The notes beneath the pieces were generated by a model. That model was not told the DNA's origin. It saw nothing but the letters and a program-made list of their open reading frames with translations, and did no database searches. From assembly GCF_030864355.1 (NCBI RefSeq), contig NC_083393.1, forward strand, positions 186,001 through 250,000: a DNA stretch of 64,000 nt, read 5' to 3'. Shown piece by piece: positions 32,917 to 44,600 of the stretch. A program made the translations under genes and the position numbers. Each line of letters starts with the position of its first letter. Within the stretch, counting starts at the first letter, position 1. This stretch comes from Cutaneotrichosporon cavernicola (lineage: Eukaryota > Basidiomycota > Tremellomycetes > Trichosporonales > Trichosporonaceae).

Positions 32917-33747
32917 ATGCCCCCCAGACCCCTCCCTACAACCCCCAGACCACTCCCTACCCAACCCCAACTCCTCCCTCCCCTCCCTTTACTCCCCAGG
33001 CCCCTCCCCTTCCCCCGGACACCCCTCCGGCCCGTATACCACCCCAACCGCGCCACTCCCACTTATCCACCCTCTACTCTCTCCTCGGCACCCACCCTCG
33101 TTCCACCCGGCAGCCTCCATGACCCACCTCCAACATCTCAAATCTGGTCCCACGTGCTTCTTCTGATGGGTTGCTTCCTCGCCCTCATCATCTGGTTGGC
33201 CCTTGCCCCGAGTGAGTCTTCCTTGCCCCGAGTGAGTCTTCCTTGCCCCGAGTGAGTCTTCCTTGCCCCGAGTGAGTCTTCCTTGCCCCGAGTGAGTCTT
33301 CCTTGCCCCGAGCGAGTCTTCCTTGCCCCTCGTCAATGTCCTGTTCTCATCAACAGAGTTGGCTCGTACAGGTACATTCTGGGCCGAGCTCTTGGCCCTG
33401 CTCTCAGTCCTTTGCCACTCGGCCTGGCAGCTCTTTGTCCGCGGAGGAGAGAACTTGATCTGGACATTCCTCCTTCGGATCGGGTCATGCAGTTTGCTCT
33501 GCATAGCAGCCGCCTTCCCTGCCAGCAACGGAACTTGGCGGTGGGCAGACGTAGCCATGGCTCTTTGGGTGAGTTTTCAAACTACAGCATCGGTCCTCCG
33601 CACTTGGCAAATCCCCGTCCAGTGCCTATCGTCCTCGGCTGCTCACTCCAGATGGGCGTGGCGGCGGCGGAACCGGTCTGGCGTGGCTGTGTCTCTGCTC
33701 GGCAGCCCGAGTACATTGGCGTCTATGATCAGCTGGCCCGCGGTTAG
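32917..33747 (+). CDS. Proline-rich four-helix membrane protein, family unknown
   Basis: Three exons (32917-33211, 33357-33568, 33652-33747) sum exactly to 200 aa. The first 75 residues are mostly Pro, Leu, Thr and Arg. Four hydrophobic helices follow: LLLMGCFLALIIWLALAP; AELLALLSVLCHSAWQLF; LIWTFLLRIGSCSLLCIAAA; and VAMALWMGVAAAEPVW. The layout resembles MARVEL/tetraspan proteins, but I recognise no motif. The first intron (145 nt) starts with six tandem copies of the exon-intron border itself (see the repeat). The proline-rich start may begin at another ATG. Confidence is limited because only frame closure and hydrophobicity support it. Confidence 0.55.
33201..33340 (+). repeat. 20-bp minisatellite that repeats a 5' splice site
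   Basis: The unit CCTTGCCCCGAGTGAGTCTT starts at 33201, 33221, 33241, 33261, 33281 and 33301, plus part of a seventh. The first five are perfect; the sixth has GCGAGT in place of GTGAGT. Each perfect copy contains the donor CCCCGA/GTGAGT used by the four-helix membrane gene. The array spans the exon 1 end and fills most of intron 1. Confidence 0.97.
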
Positions 33748-35126
33748 CACAGGCCGGACGTATGGCGACCGGGCGGTGTCCGAGTCCGCCTGGCGGACAG
33801 CATACCCTGCCTTTTACAATCCCTCGCATTGGAGAGCCACCACGAATGAGCAGCGCGCGGGAGGATGTCGGCTCAAGTGAGGCCACATATCACCGTTGCC
33901 TCTGCGATTGTGCCCGTCTTTATCACGACTTCTTGCTTAGCTTTTAAAATCGATAATGTCAGTTCGGCCTGGTTTGAGGTGACGACAAAGTGAGGGATCA
34001 GAGGTGACGACAAAATGAGGGATCAGACCGTCGCTTGTCTTGGCGGTCCATGGGCGTCCCCCAGTGTTACCCGACGCTCTTTTCGTGGTCATCACACGAG
34101 TCAGTGGGTCAGTGTAGCGTTCAGGCAAGTCAATACTTGTTATGAATCTCACTGTATCTGTGCAACCTCATGCTATGTAGTCTACGCCTAGGCATCTTGC
34201 CCTGCAGAGCGCAGACGGTACGACTCTCTCGCGCATGCTCAGTCTGGTGCCTATGTGACGTGTGACGACAAGGAAACTGGGTTGTGACGACAGGAAACTG
34301 GGTTGTGACAACCAGGAAAGACGTGGAATGGTGAAAAGCAGAAGACGAATGGGTCCGGAGATGCCGTTCCTAGGTCGTGATGTTTCACGTTTGCATCGTC
34401 TCATCTCAAGATGTCAAGATGTTAAGATGTTCAGATCTCCAGATCTCAAAGTTACCTCCAGAAGAGAGCTCAGCTGAGCTCATGTGTCATCTTCTGTGCT
34501 CGCAGCGCCACCTCCACCTCCTGGGAAACAAAGCCCAGTCTCACCTACCTGCCCCGCGCAGCTCGGGAGCCGAGGATCGGAGTATTGGGGCATCGGAGTA
34601 TCGGAGTATCGTAGTATCGGACGCACACGAGCATGGCGCACGAGTGTCGACGACGTAGGCGGCGTTGGCGAGGGATGCGGTGACGCATGACTTGATACAA
34701 GGTTAGATGACACAGGGAAAGAGGCGCTCTGACTCGGGCTTTGGGGGCGAACAACGCTCGGTCCCCGATGCTGCGTAATCTTGATAGATAAGATAGTACA
34801 ACATGTTTATTTGTTTTTACCATCTTCGGTTCACGTCGCTTGCCGCCATCCCACTATGCTGCTGCTGCTGACGCATTTCAGTATCGCTCACTGGGTGTAT
34901 GAGAACGCGTTGTTGACGGCTAGGTGACTACCGCGTTGGTTTCTTCGGGCATTCGTCAGCTGACTGGAGATTCCGTCGTCACGCCGTGTGTGCCGCAATT
35001 TCCGGGACGGAGAGTTGGGGCAAGCAACAGTGCTGTTCCTTGCCAGTGCATACAGACTCTTTGACGTTGCTCTCCTCTTCAACTCTCTCCATCTCTATCT
35101 GTGCATCCCCTCATCACCATTTCGCG
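33748..35126. other. Gene-free region with clustered short direct repeats
   Basis: No gene is supported. Two copies of GAGGTGACGACAAA followed by TGAGGGATCAGA lie at about 33977-34026. GTGACGACA/GGAAACTGGGTT units recur at 34262-34315. AAGATGTTCAGATCTCCAGA-like repeats are at 34409-34450 and CGGAGTATC repeats at 34577-34620. The promoter of the HPP gene should be at the right end. Confidence 0.5.
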
Positions 35127-36566
35127 ATGGCTTCCAACGGCATCGCGCGCCCTCCCCCAGCCTTGCAAGCTGTCAATCGACACGTCTCGATGGACACGCC
35201 CTACACGAACGGATACTCTCCGCCGTCACCTCTCAAGCCGTTGCCAGCGCCCAGCGTTAGGGATCATGCCCCGTTCACATGGCACCGCGACATGCGCGAG
35301 TACCTCCCTCCCATTGTCCGCCGCTTCTTTGGGTACAGAGAACCGGGCACAAAAGCACCATACCAACCCCTCCCCTTTCCACCATTTACATGGTTCGCAC
35401 GCCTGCCCCTCAAGTACGAGGTGTGGCTCATGTCCTTTATCGCGTCTTTTGTGGGCATTGCGCTTATTGAAATTGTCATGATTGCGGGCTTCCCCGACGA
35501 AGGCGTAATTATGATTGTGGCAAGTTTCGGGGCGAGTGCTGTCCTGACCTTTGCGACTATCGACTCGCCTCTGGCCCAGCCAAGGCATTTAGTCGGAGGC
35601 CAAGTCGTTAGCGCGATTGCAAGTGTGGCGATCACGCGTTGTTTCCGACACGCGACGGGGTATCACCTCGAAGAGACGACGTCACATGATGGACTCAAGC
35701 ACGTCGTCTGGATCAACGGCGCACTGGCAATGGCTGCGGCTCTACTTGCCATGCAGGTCACGGGGACCACGCACCCTCCGTAAGTCTGAGTCGAAGAGTT
35801 GGCTGACACCAGTGGTGGCGCGACTGCACTCATTGCCAGCGTCATGCCCTCGGGCGTGGCCATGTCCTGGCGGCTCGTGTACATTGTCATCATCAGTGGG
35901 CTCCTGATGCTGGGCTGGGCGATGATCATCAACGTGAGTTTATTCAAGCTAGTATTCTCTAACAAAAAACAGAACGTCGGCCGTCGTCGCTACCCAACCT
36001 ACTGGCTCTCTGGCCATCTCCTCTTTGTCAAATCGACCCACCACCGCATCACGCAAGACGAACTACACATGGCTGCCGTCGAGGGTCGCAGTGACGGTTT
36101 CTCAGAGATGGACCGCGCCTTATCCAACCCGGTACCAGAAGAGGAAAAGCTCCACCGCCGCGCCAGCATGGCCTCATTGGCAAGCTATGTCAGCGGCCGG
36201 CGGAGCACAAGTAGAAGTAGAAGCAACTCGCCACAAAGAAGTTGGTCCCCCCAAACAACGCGACAGGACACGAGCCGTATGGCCGCCCTCGAAGGCCGTA
36301 ACGACGGCTTTGCACAAATGGACCGCGTGTTATCTGGAATTTCCAACGCTCCAACCCGGAGCTGGTCGCGTCAGACCAACGATACGCGCATGGCCGCACT
36401 CGAAGGACGAAACGACGGGTTCGCGCAAATGGACCGCGTCATATCCCAGCTGTCCAGTGGGACGACGGCTGGGAGCCCGCCGCGCGGTCGCGATCACGAT
36501 GGCCGAAGCTGGTCACCCACAGTGGCGAGGGATACCAGCTCGGTCATCCGGGACGACGGGTTCTAG
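35127..36566 (+). CDS. HPP-family membrane protein
   Basis: Three exons (35127-35779, 35813-35933, 35973-36566) sum to 455 aa. The HPP domain has four helices with hallmark motifs: FPDEGVIMIVASFGASAVL, SPLAQPRHLVGGQVVSA, and THPPGGATALIA, which gives the family its name and is interrupted by a 33-nt intron. Bacterial and plant HPP proteins are linked to nitrite transport; the fungal role is unclear. The cytoplasmic tail (from about residue 260) carries three copies of a 16-residue motif MAALEGRNDGFAQMDR (first copy more divergent), each set in Ser/Arg-rich sequence. The very end reads IRDDGF, a partial echo of the same motif. Confidence 0.88.
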
Positions 36567-38549
36567 CCCACCATAGAGTCTCCTAACAGCTATTTGCTTT
36601 GCTTAGAACGCCTATCCTTCATTCTGTATATCACCCCACCATGCATTGTATTAGTATTGTCCTGGGCGGGTCGTACGTTACGTCCTGGGAATGGACGGTT
36701 ATGCCGCGGCGCATCCACCTCCCTCGATCGATCGATTCTCTATTCACCATACACCTGCGCCTGCGCCCGCGCCCACGTTTCTGCTTCTGCTTGCCCCAGC
36801 TCGGCAAACTCCAACTCTCTTCATGTCTATAATGGGGATACATTGCGACATTGGCATTGTCATGGGAAGCGGGGTTTCCATCGCCACCGAGCAAGTGCCG
36901 GGGATATCAGGGTCCAAGTCGCAGGAACGAGTTGCGTGATAACGAGCAGTGAGAGCTTGAATGCGTTGCCAGCTCGAGCATTGCCAATGCATGCACAACG
37001 ATCACAGTCCATATCTCAGTGCTAACCCACTCTAAGCCTCCTTCCCGCCTCTGTAGCCGTATCTTGGGTGGATGACTGAGGAACATTGCAGAATATCCCG
37101 AGACGCCTCAAACGGTCCTGCGGATAGAAGCGACCGGCTATGAAGCCCCACTCATACTCGGTAAACAGTCCGAACCTCTGTGGATCTAGGCAAATAAGAC
37201 GCCAAAGCCATACGCCGACGAGTAGTATCAGCGATGGCGCGGAAACTGTCGGCTTGTACGACGGCGACCGAGTAGGAGATTCGTCGATGCTTGGGCGCAT
37301 AAAATAGAAGATACATGTATTGAGCATGTAAACGGTACTTTCACCAAGAATGACAACAAGACACCCATGCCAAAGATACAGAGGAGCACAATGTGGACAA
37401 CAAGCCACGCCGTACGACCCCTGACTCACCAGCTCGACGCAGGGAGACCCAGCGCCGCGAGGGTGGGCTCGTTGGTGTCGGGGGTGGCCTTATCCATCCC
37501 GTTATCGAGCGTGGGCGATGGTAGGTGCATGCCCTACGATTTGAATGCAGCGGTGGGAAATCAGGCAGCAAGCTGTGAGTGTGGGTGTGAGTTGAGACGG
37601 AGTGCGTCAACACATTACACCCTTGGCTGCGTAGTCCTCATCTCTATTCCCTCAGCATGGCTGCCCGCGCCGATTCGAATGACTGGTCGAGCATCAGTTC
37701 AAAGTCCCTCGCCTCACTGCGGCCAGGCGCGGAATGGCCACTCGCCCAATTTTATCCAGCCGCTCTATCAAACTGTCCCAGCTGGGAGCCATGGCCGTCA
37801 GATACTACGTGGCGTGCCTGGACCGCAAATGCATCAAGTCTTGCGCTCAGTCGACATGTTGAGCTGCTTCCTGCTTCCTGCCGCGTGCCAGTTCCGATCC
37901 ATCCTGTGGCTCGACCAGCTGGCCACGAGTTATCAACTGACCATAGCAAAACGCACACTCGCTGCTATGCTCTCCAGCTCAGCCATCCTCCACACATCGC
38001 AAGAACACTTGTACATCTCATGCTACACAACTAACTGTCTGTCAGCGACATCCCAGAAGCAGACAAATGGAGAGCCCTCAGAAGGCCGTTCTTAGATACA
38101 TGTTTGTCGTCACAAAGGTTCAGACTTAGCATGGAAATGTAGACATCATCAAGGGGCATTGGGTGCGCGCATGCGCAGTCAAGCGGGTCGACTCACGAAT
38201 ACATTCTATCGCGCGTCAAGGCACATCGAAAAGGAGGAAACGAACACAATCTGCAGTCAGCATCCATCCAGAGACGGGAAAAGAGAGCTCAGTGGGCACG
38301 TTGTTTGGCTGGTGCAAGTCGGATCCGCAAGCCGCATGGCCTTAGGACTGGGGCGACAAATGGTCATCATTGCGCCAAAGGTACTCACTGTTGGGATGGG
38401 TGTTGTTGAACAGAAATCTATGTCGCAGACTTTAAAAGTCACCGTGAAGGGGGCGAGTGAGGCCCTTATTTATTTTCAATTTTTCGAATCTATTTATCCG
38501 AAAGGGATAAGGATATGTGTGGCTCCTAATCATGGCTAATCATCGTTGA
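36567..38549. other. Two-kilobase stretch with no firm gene
   Basis: Apart from a doubtful minus-strand reading frame at 37022-37530, nothing can be supported. A plus-strand open frame from 37657 (MAARADSNDWSSISSKSLAS, 125 codons) is possible but shows no domain and an odd composition after 60 residues. Confidence 0.4.
37022..37530 (-). pseudogene. Possible broken or misread membrane-protein gene
   Basis: From an ATG at 37530 a frame encodes MHLPSPTLDNGMDKATPDTN and continues to ALGLPASSW, then meets TGA within GGTGAGTCAGG. Directly after the stop the same frame reads TAWLVVHIVLLCIFGMGVLL, a strong membrane helix, before losing coding character. A different frame then gives SLILLVGVWLWRLICL and EYEWGFIAGRFYPQDRLRR to 37022. 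No intron placement I tried joins these in frame. It may be a decayed gene, an unusual gene structure, or chance. Confidence 0.25.
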
Positions 38550-40767
38550 TTAGATTAGAGGCGGGCAGTCAAGCAGCGGCTGCGTGTTGGAATTGAAGAA
38601 CGCAGCTTCAATCTCGGCCGCCAGCTCCCATATCTGCGGATAGGCGGCCGAGTAGAGTCTAAGGCCCGCAATGCAGCCAAGGCAGTCGTCGAGCCCTTCC
38701 CGGGCGAGGAACATGCCAGCATCGTAGATCGGACGGTACAGCACGAGGCTAGAGTCAGCCTGCCACGTTCTCGCTCACTGCACTCACGGATCGACACGCA
38801 GATATCCCTGCTCAGTCGCGAGGGCAGACAGCATCGCAATCCTCATCGCAGAGTGCATCGCCTCCTTTTTGAGTCGCTCGCACACCTGCTTCACCTCGAA
38901 CGAGAACATGGCGCTCATCGCGTCCTCCCCGGCCTCCTGAACCCCAAAGTCGGCCATCGCACGCTCAGCCACCAGCCACAGCGCGTGGTACAACACATCC
39001 GTGCTCAGGATCTTGACAATCGTGAACGCGGTCCAGTGTCCTGGCCACGGAACGGGCAGCCCGAGCTTGGACGAGTACAGGTCGCGCCATTTGCTGTGGT
39101 CATGCACAAAGTCGCGCAGGGTGTTGAGCGGGATGCCGCTTGCCGCAGTGCGGGGCACCCACAGCTCGGCACACAGTTTGGTGCAGACATCAGCCCCGGC
39201 CCGCGCGGCCGTCAACCACACCTCGTCGTCGTTGCTGGCGGAAACGAGGGTTTGGGATATGAGGGGCACCATGTCGATGACCGCGGCATCTGGTAGGCGG
39301 AAGAACGCACCCTCGAAGCTCATCATCATCCGAATCGCCAGCTGCGTGCGAAGCTTGTCGTCCCACGCAGGTGTAATGTGCAGGATCGGCTCACGCATCG
39401 ACTCAAGGTGCCGCGCTGCCAGAGCGAGGTTGCAAGCCCGGTACTGCTTCTTGAGCATGACAGATTCTAGCGTCAGTCACTTGATAGAACACGCCTACTC
39501 ACGTCCAGTCAAACCCTCAAGGATCATCAGCGCCTGAGTGTTGGCAAGGGTCGCGACGCGGAACGCCTTTGTGGCTTCGACGACTTCACGGGCGCGGATA
39601 ACGAGGAGCTGTGACATGCGGCTGCGACCAGGCTCGGCTTCACGGCCCGACATCTCTTCACGGTCGGCCTGGAATGTCGCGTGCTCAGTAAACCGTGCCC
39701 CGAAGGCGAGTACGACGGCGAGGAGTGCGTGAGAGAGTGGTTCCCGCATTGCCCCGTCCGGGTCATTGTACATGGCCTTGAACTGGGCCTCCTCGAGGAT
39801 CGGCAAACGTGAATGCACGACCTGAAAGAAAGTCTCCACCAGGTCTTGTCCCACACTGACATTAGCGTAATCTCGGATGGTATGCTTACCGTTCGAGTTC
39901 CACCTCGCCAGCAGCCCAGAGACTGAGGTGTGCAGCACTTGGCGTCTCGTCCCATACAGCCCCGCTCTGCTCCTCCCACAGGTCGCATGCTTTGGCGCGC
40001 GCCTGCTCGAGCGCTGCCACGTCCGAATAGCGCCAGTCATTGTGTAGCACAGGTGTTGGACTAAACAGATACCGCAGCAGATCGGCTTGCTGGTTGACCT
40101 TGTCCTGCTTACCGGGACGGGTATACAGTAAGGGATGAGATGATGGGGTCATCCAGCTCATCATAGCCATTGCACTGCCTTGTCAGCACAGCAAGTTGCC
40201 CGAGATACGGGGAACGGTGGATACGTACTCATCCATCCGTGGGCCTGGACCCGCCCCTGTTCCTGTGCTGTCGCTGGATACCGAGGTTGTTGTGCCACCC
40301 GGAGCCGAGCGATTTGAGAGCTGTCGGCTTGGCACAGTGGGGGAGACGCGCGTTATTTCATCGCCACTCCACCGCTTCTCCTTGTCGTCTGCACTGCGAA
40401 ACCGTCGGGGACGCCGCGGCTTGCTCTGAAGCTGTTCGATGTAGTTTGATGTACACTCGAGGCCCTTGCCAGCGCATTGCTCGCACTGATAAATGTCAGC
40501 GGTGGATGGGTGATCCCGATCCCGCCTCGCAGCTGGACATATCTTGTATTGCCAGCAAGGCACTCGCGAGCGAGCTCACACCACACTAACCCTCGACAAC
40601 CCGTTGATATCTCCAACAGCGTCATTGGCCACCCACAACATCCCACTCACCTTTTGAGCAATGGTCATCCGCTTACAGCGGATCTTCTTTGTTCGACAAG
40701 CGTCACAAGCAACGTTCTGCTTTCGGGTTGCCCCATTGTAGAGAGGCAATGCACTTGGATCCATCAT
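38550..40767 (-). CDS. Zn2Cys6 fungal transcription factor
   Basis: Six exons (40651-40767, 40229-40485, 39890-40174, 39503-39855, 38788-39466, 38550-38748) sum exactly to 629 aa. The binuclear cluster is CDACRTKKIRC, eight residues, then CEQCAGKGLEC; a 165-nt intron (40486-40650) falls between its halves, just before the fourth Cys. A basic QSKPRRPRRFR linker follows. The middle-homology region begins near VGQDLVETFFQVVHSRLPIL and continues through helices such as ALMILEGLTG. Targets cannot be read from sequence; the nearest metabolic gene is the acyl-CoA synthetase, 6 kb away. Two adjacent ATGs at 40767 and 40764 are equally good starts. Introns are 165, 54, 34, 36 and 39 nt. Confidence 0.9.
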
Positions 40768-41690
40768 GAGGGGATGAGAGTGTAGTGTGATGGTAAAGGA
40801 AAGGGAAGATTGGCGAGGACGGTACGCGAATAAGAGTTGGGCACGAGGCGTTGTGTGTAGGGAATCCGCAGTCACGGTCTCAATGAGCCGAGTTGTTGGC
40901 GCCGAAAGGCCAAGGGATGACCAAGTCGACTGCTGTGTTTGCTGTGCTGTTTAGAATGAATCTTAAGGGTGATGTAGTTAAAGTGGCAAGTCATCTTGTT
41001 GTTACAGCTAAAGTGCCGCACCCATCTTGCCTGCGGCCCCCCAGGTAGCCCGGTCTGTTGTTGGTCTCTGCGACTCGTCTTTCACTCAATCTATCTCACT
41101 CACTCTTGACATCATCTCACACTCGGATCCGAATCCACGTGGATTGATACCCATCAACGGCTCAACTCGCTTCCCCAAGGCCAAGACGGACTTGATTCAA
41201 CACTCCGTCATTCTGCTAATCTCCGCAACGATCGATACGATCCGATGTTTTACCGATTAGGGTAAACTAACAAGCGACAGCAAAGTCACAAGAGAGACAC
41301 GAGTAAACCATGCATGTCTTTGATCTAACATCATCAACATCCGCCTTGGTCCTAGTAAATGTCGTTACCTTTGACTGTGACTGCTGTTGTCATCAAACTC
41401 TATCAGTCAAGGCGAAAGGACGAGTTTGTATCTGGATCAATGTTTGGTAGATTGACCCAAGGCTTTTGGCCACTAATTAATGAAGGGGCCGTGTGCAAGT
41501 GCCTCGAGTGACAGTTGCAATTTGATCATCCAACCTACGTCAACCATCACACTCATCACACTCGTCACACTCATTACACTCATCACACTCATCAACCACT
41601 CATCAACCACTCTCCTTCTTCTTTCTCTTCTTGCATACATTCAACTAATACTATACTCTCCATGTCGACCACCCAACTCGTGTCATCGTC
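40768..41690. other. Divergent promoter region of the regulator and potassium channel
   Basis: No gene is seen. A tandem ACTCATCAC-type repeat (about 10-bp period) runs from about 41545 to 41610, shortly upstream of the channel ATG. Confidence 0.5.
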
Positions 41691-44600
41691 ATGAACGAGA
41701 AGCGGAGCAACAAGGACAATGACGTCCACACCGGCCCACCAGCCGATGACGAAAGTGATGCCTCTCAAGCAGGCTCAGACGAACCGCGCGGGTGGGAGGT
41801 TTTTGAGCAGTTTCTCGAGTCGATTCCCATCCAGCCCTCAGACTTTCGCAACTTTGCTCGCTTTGCGCCACTCGTATCGGCTATCTTGGCCCCACTCTCA
41901 ACGCTCTTGGACATTCCAGCCCTGACTGTAAGTCTGGGCATGCCAAGATGATACAATAGATCGCACAAACCCTCTCCGTTGCCCGTTCGCCCGCATTCCG
42001 TATCCCGATTCCTAGATCACTACTGGCTAACACCAGCAACACTGGTTCTACGATAACGGCGTTGGGGTACAGGATCCAATAGCATGCGTAGTGCTTTCCG
42101 CCGTCGGGCTCGCCTTCAACATCGTTGGCAACATTCTCTTGGTGCTCCGCTTCAGCTCGGCCCATCGCAGCTCCAAGGCTGTCAGGTATGCGTCGTCACT
42201 GTCGTGACTAACCCCAGCCTCTCCCTTTACTGTTGGATCGCAAAAACCATCATCGCCATCGTCAACATTGGGTACTTTGGCTCACTGGGTCACAAGAATC
42301 CCGATTTCACCTTCGACGAGGGCTTCTGGGCAGGAGTCGTGTCCGTCATCACCGCCGGCATCATTTCAACCTGTCTCTTCCTTCATTATGTATTCGCATT
42401 CCAGCACGACAGCGCCGAAAATATCAAGATCCAGCTTACGGGGCGCAAGTTTATGCTCTCCATCACTGGACTGTTTGTGCTCGTCGGCTTCCAAGCGCTC
42501 GCCTTCTCCCGCCTCGAAGGCTGGAAGTACTTTGACGGCATCTACTTCTCCATGCAAACGACCCTCACAGTCGGGTACGGCGACCTAGTACCCACTACGA
42601 CATGGGCCAAGATCCTCATCTTCCCGTTCGCTGTCCTTACGATTGCCCAGCTTGCCAACCAGGTTTCCATCATCATCAGCTTTATCAGGGACCGCGCGGC
42701 AGATCGCCGTTGCAAGTGGCGCAAGCGATACTCGATTGCAATGCACCGCGCCGCTCTGCAGGTCAAGCCATATGGGACCCTTATCGACGAGATCTGCCTC
42801 ATCCACCAGATCGAGCTGCACCAGCAGAGGTGAGCATCGCCGTGGGTGGTGCTGATGCCAGCATGCTGCAGATGTACGACCTCATCTGGTCGTTTACCGG
42901 CCTCATAATCTTTTACGTCGTCGGCGCAGCATGCTTCAACGCAATGGAGGGTTGGGGCTACGGCAACGCTGTATACGCTGTCGTAATTCTTTCGACCTCG
43001 ATCGGCCTGGGTGACTACACGCCGGCGTCGCCAGGCGGCCGAGTCTTCTGGGTCATATACGCATTGATGTGCGTGCCCATGATCACGAGCTTCGCCACCA
43101 ACTCGGTCACTGGTATTGTGAGTTTGAGACAGGATTCAGTCGACTCACGCAGATGTACACCCTCTCGGAACACAAATATCAGAAGACCGGGTTCCGGCTG
43201 GCGAGAGCAGAGGACCCCGAGGCGTTCGCGCCTCATTCGCACTTCATCCTCAAGAACCACGAGAAGTGGGATGCCGCACGGACACGGTACAACTCCAAGC
43301 TTGCTACGCTCAAGAATGACTTGTCGCAGGGCGTGGAGTTATCCAAGCGACAGCAGCAGCTCATCTCACAGCTCCTGAAAGACCCGACGACCCACCACGT
43401 GGTCGTCGAGGCCCTTGGTGGTGTGGACAAGGCCGACCTGGAGCGGTACCGGAACAGCCCCGATGCTGTAGAGAACAGCGGCGAGGGGACGCGCGTGGGC
43501 GATTCGCCGCAGCCAAAGCGCTCATCCGAGGATGAAGGCGGGGCGGGCAATCAAGCACGCAATATCTCCAACACCGCCAACGGCCCCAACGGCCCCAACG
43601 GTCCCAACGCACCCAACGGTCCCAACGCCCGCAACAACCCCAACGCCGAATCCAACCTAGACCTAAAGGCAGTCGCTCACCGGGACAACAAAGGACATTC
43701 GGTGTTCGACGACCTCAAAATCGACAGGCCCGACGCGGACATCGACTTCAAGATCTCCAAAGCGCTCATCGACCGTGTGTCGCATCTCGAGTCGCAATCC
43801 CGCCAAATGCTGGTGGACACAATGGACGAGGGTCTAGCACGCACAGTCTTACTGGCAGACCGGAACTGTGGGTTGCTGTTTGACCTGGTTACACTTCTAA
43901 TTGGCAGTACAAATTCGCGACGCGCTGCACCTCTCCGATTTCGGGATCGACTTGCAAGGCAACTACCGCGCTGAATCCGAGAGCAGGTGGAAGGAGGCTG
44001 TGGCTCGGCATGGCCTTGGCGATGCCAGTTCCGGTGAGCAGGACGACATGCTTTCACGCGTCAGGCGGTACCGTGACACATTTGCGGAGATCCTCGTGTT
44101 GAGCAGCACGCTGCTGCAGCTGCAAGGGGATGACTTGAAATCCTTCGAGCGCTGGCAGGCGGGCGACATGCACCGCGAAGTCAAGGTCTGCAAGGCCGCA
44201 AAGGGCGTCTCCAATAGGAGGAAGAAGAAGTTCCATCGGAAGAAGGAGCGCAAGCAAGACCGCCAGCCGTACGAGGGGGAGTCCGCTTCCGATGCCTTCT
44301 CTGAGAGCGAGGCTGGCATCGAGCGCGATCTGTGTCCCCCCTCGGACCGAGAGTCAGTTCAGAGCCGTAGGCGACTCAGAGACCTCCGCCGCAGGGTCTC
44401 GCGGGGTTCTAACTCTCCAACCCAGTACGAAGAAACGCCCAAGCCGTCCTCCCTCCGTCCGCACGACTGGGCGAGGAGTCCATCCAGCCCCGACAAGAGA
44501 CGCGTCCCCAGCCTGCACAGTCTACGGGACTTGCATGCGAGAATAGAGTACAGCCGTCACCCGGACCCGTGCGGTGCGAAAGATGAACATTGTCCCTCTC

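Noticed and set aside
37657..38034. 125-codon plus-strand frame
   Set aside because: No domain, no membrane helix and composition unlike its neighbours after about 60 residues; unsupported without expression data.
42862..42871. CTGCAG ending at 42871 as acceptor of TOK1 intron 3
   Set aside because: It breaks the frame; the earlier CAG ending at 42861 gives a 32-nt intron in frame with the conserved helix.
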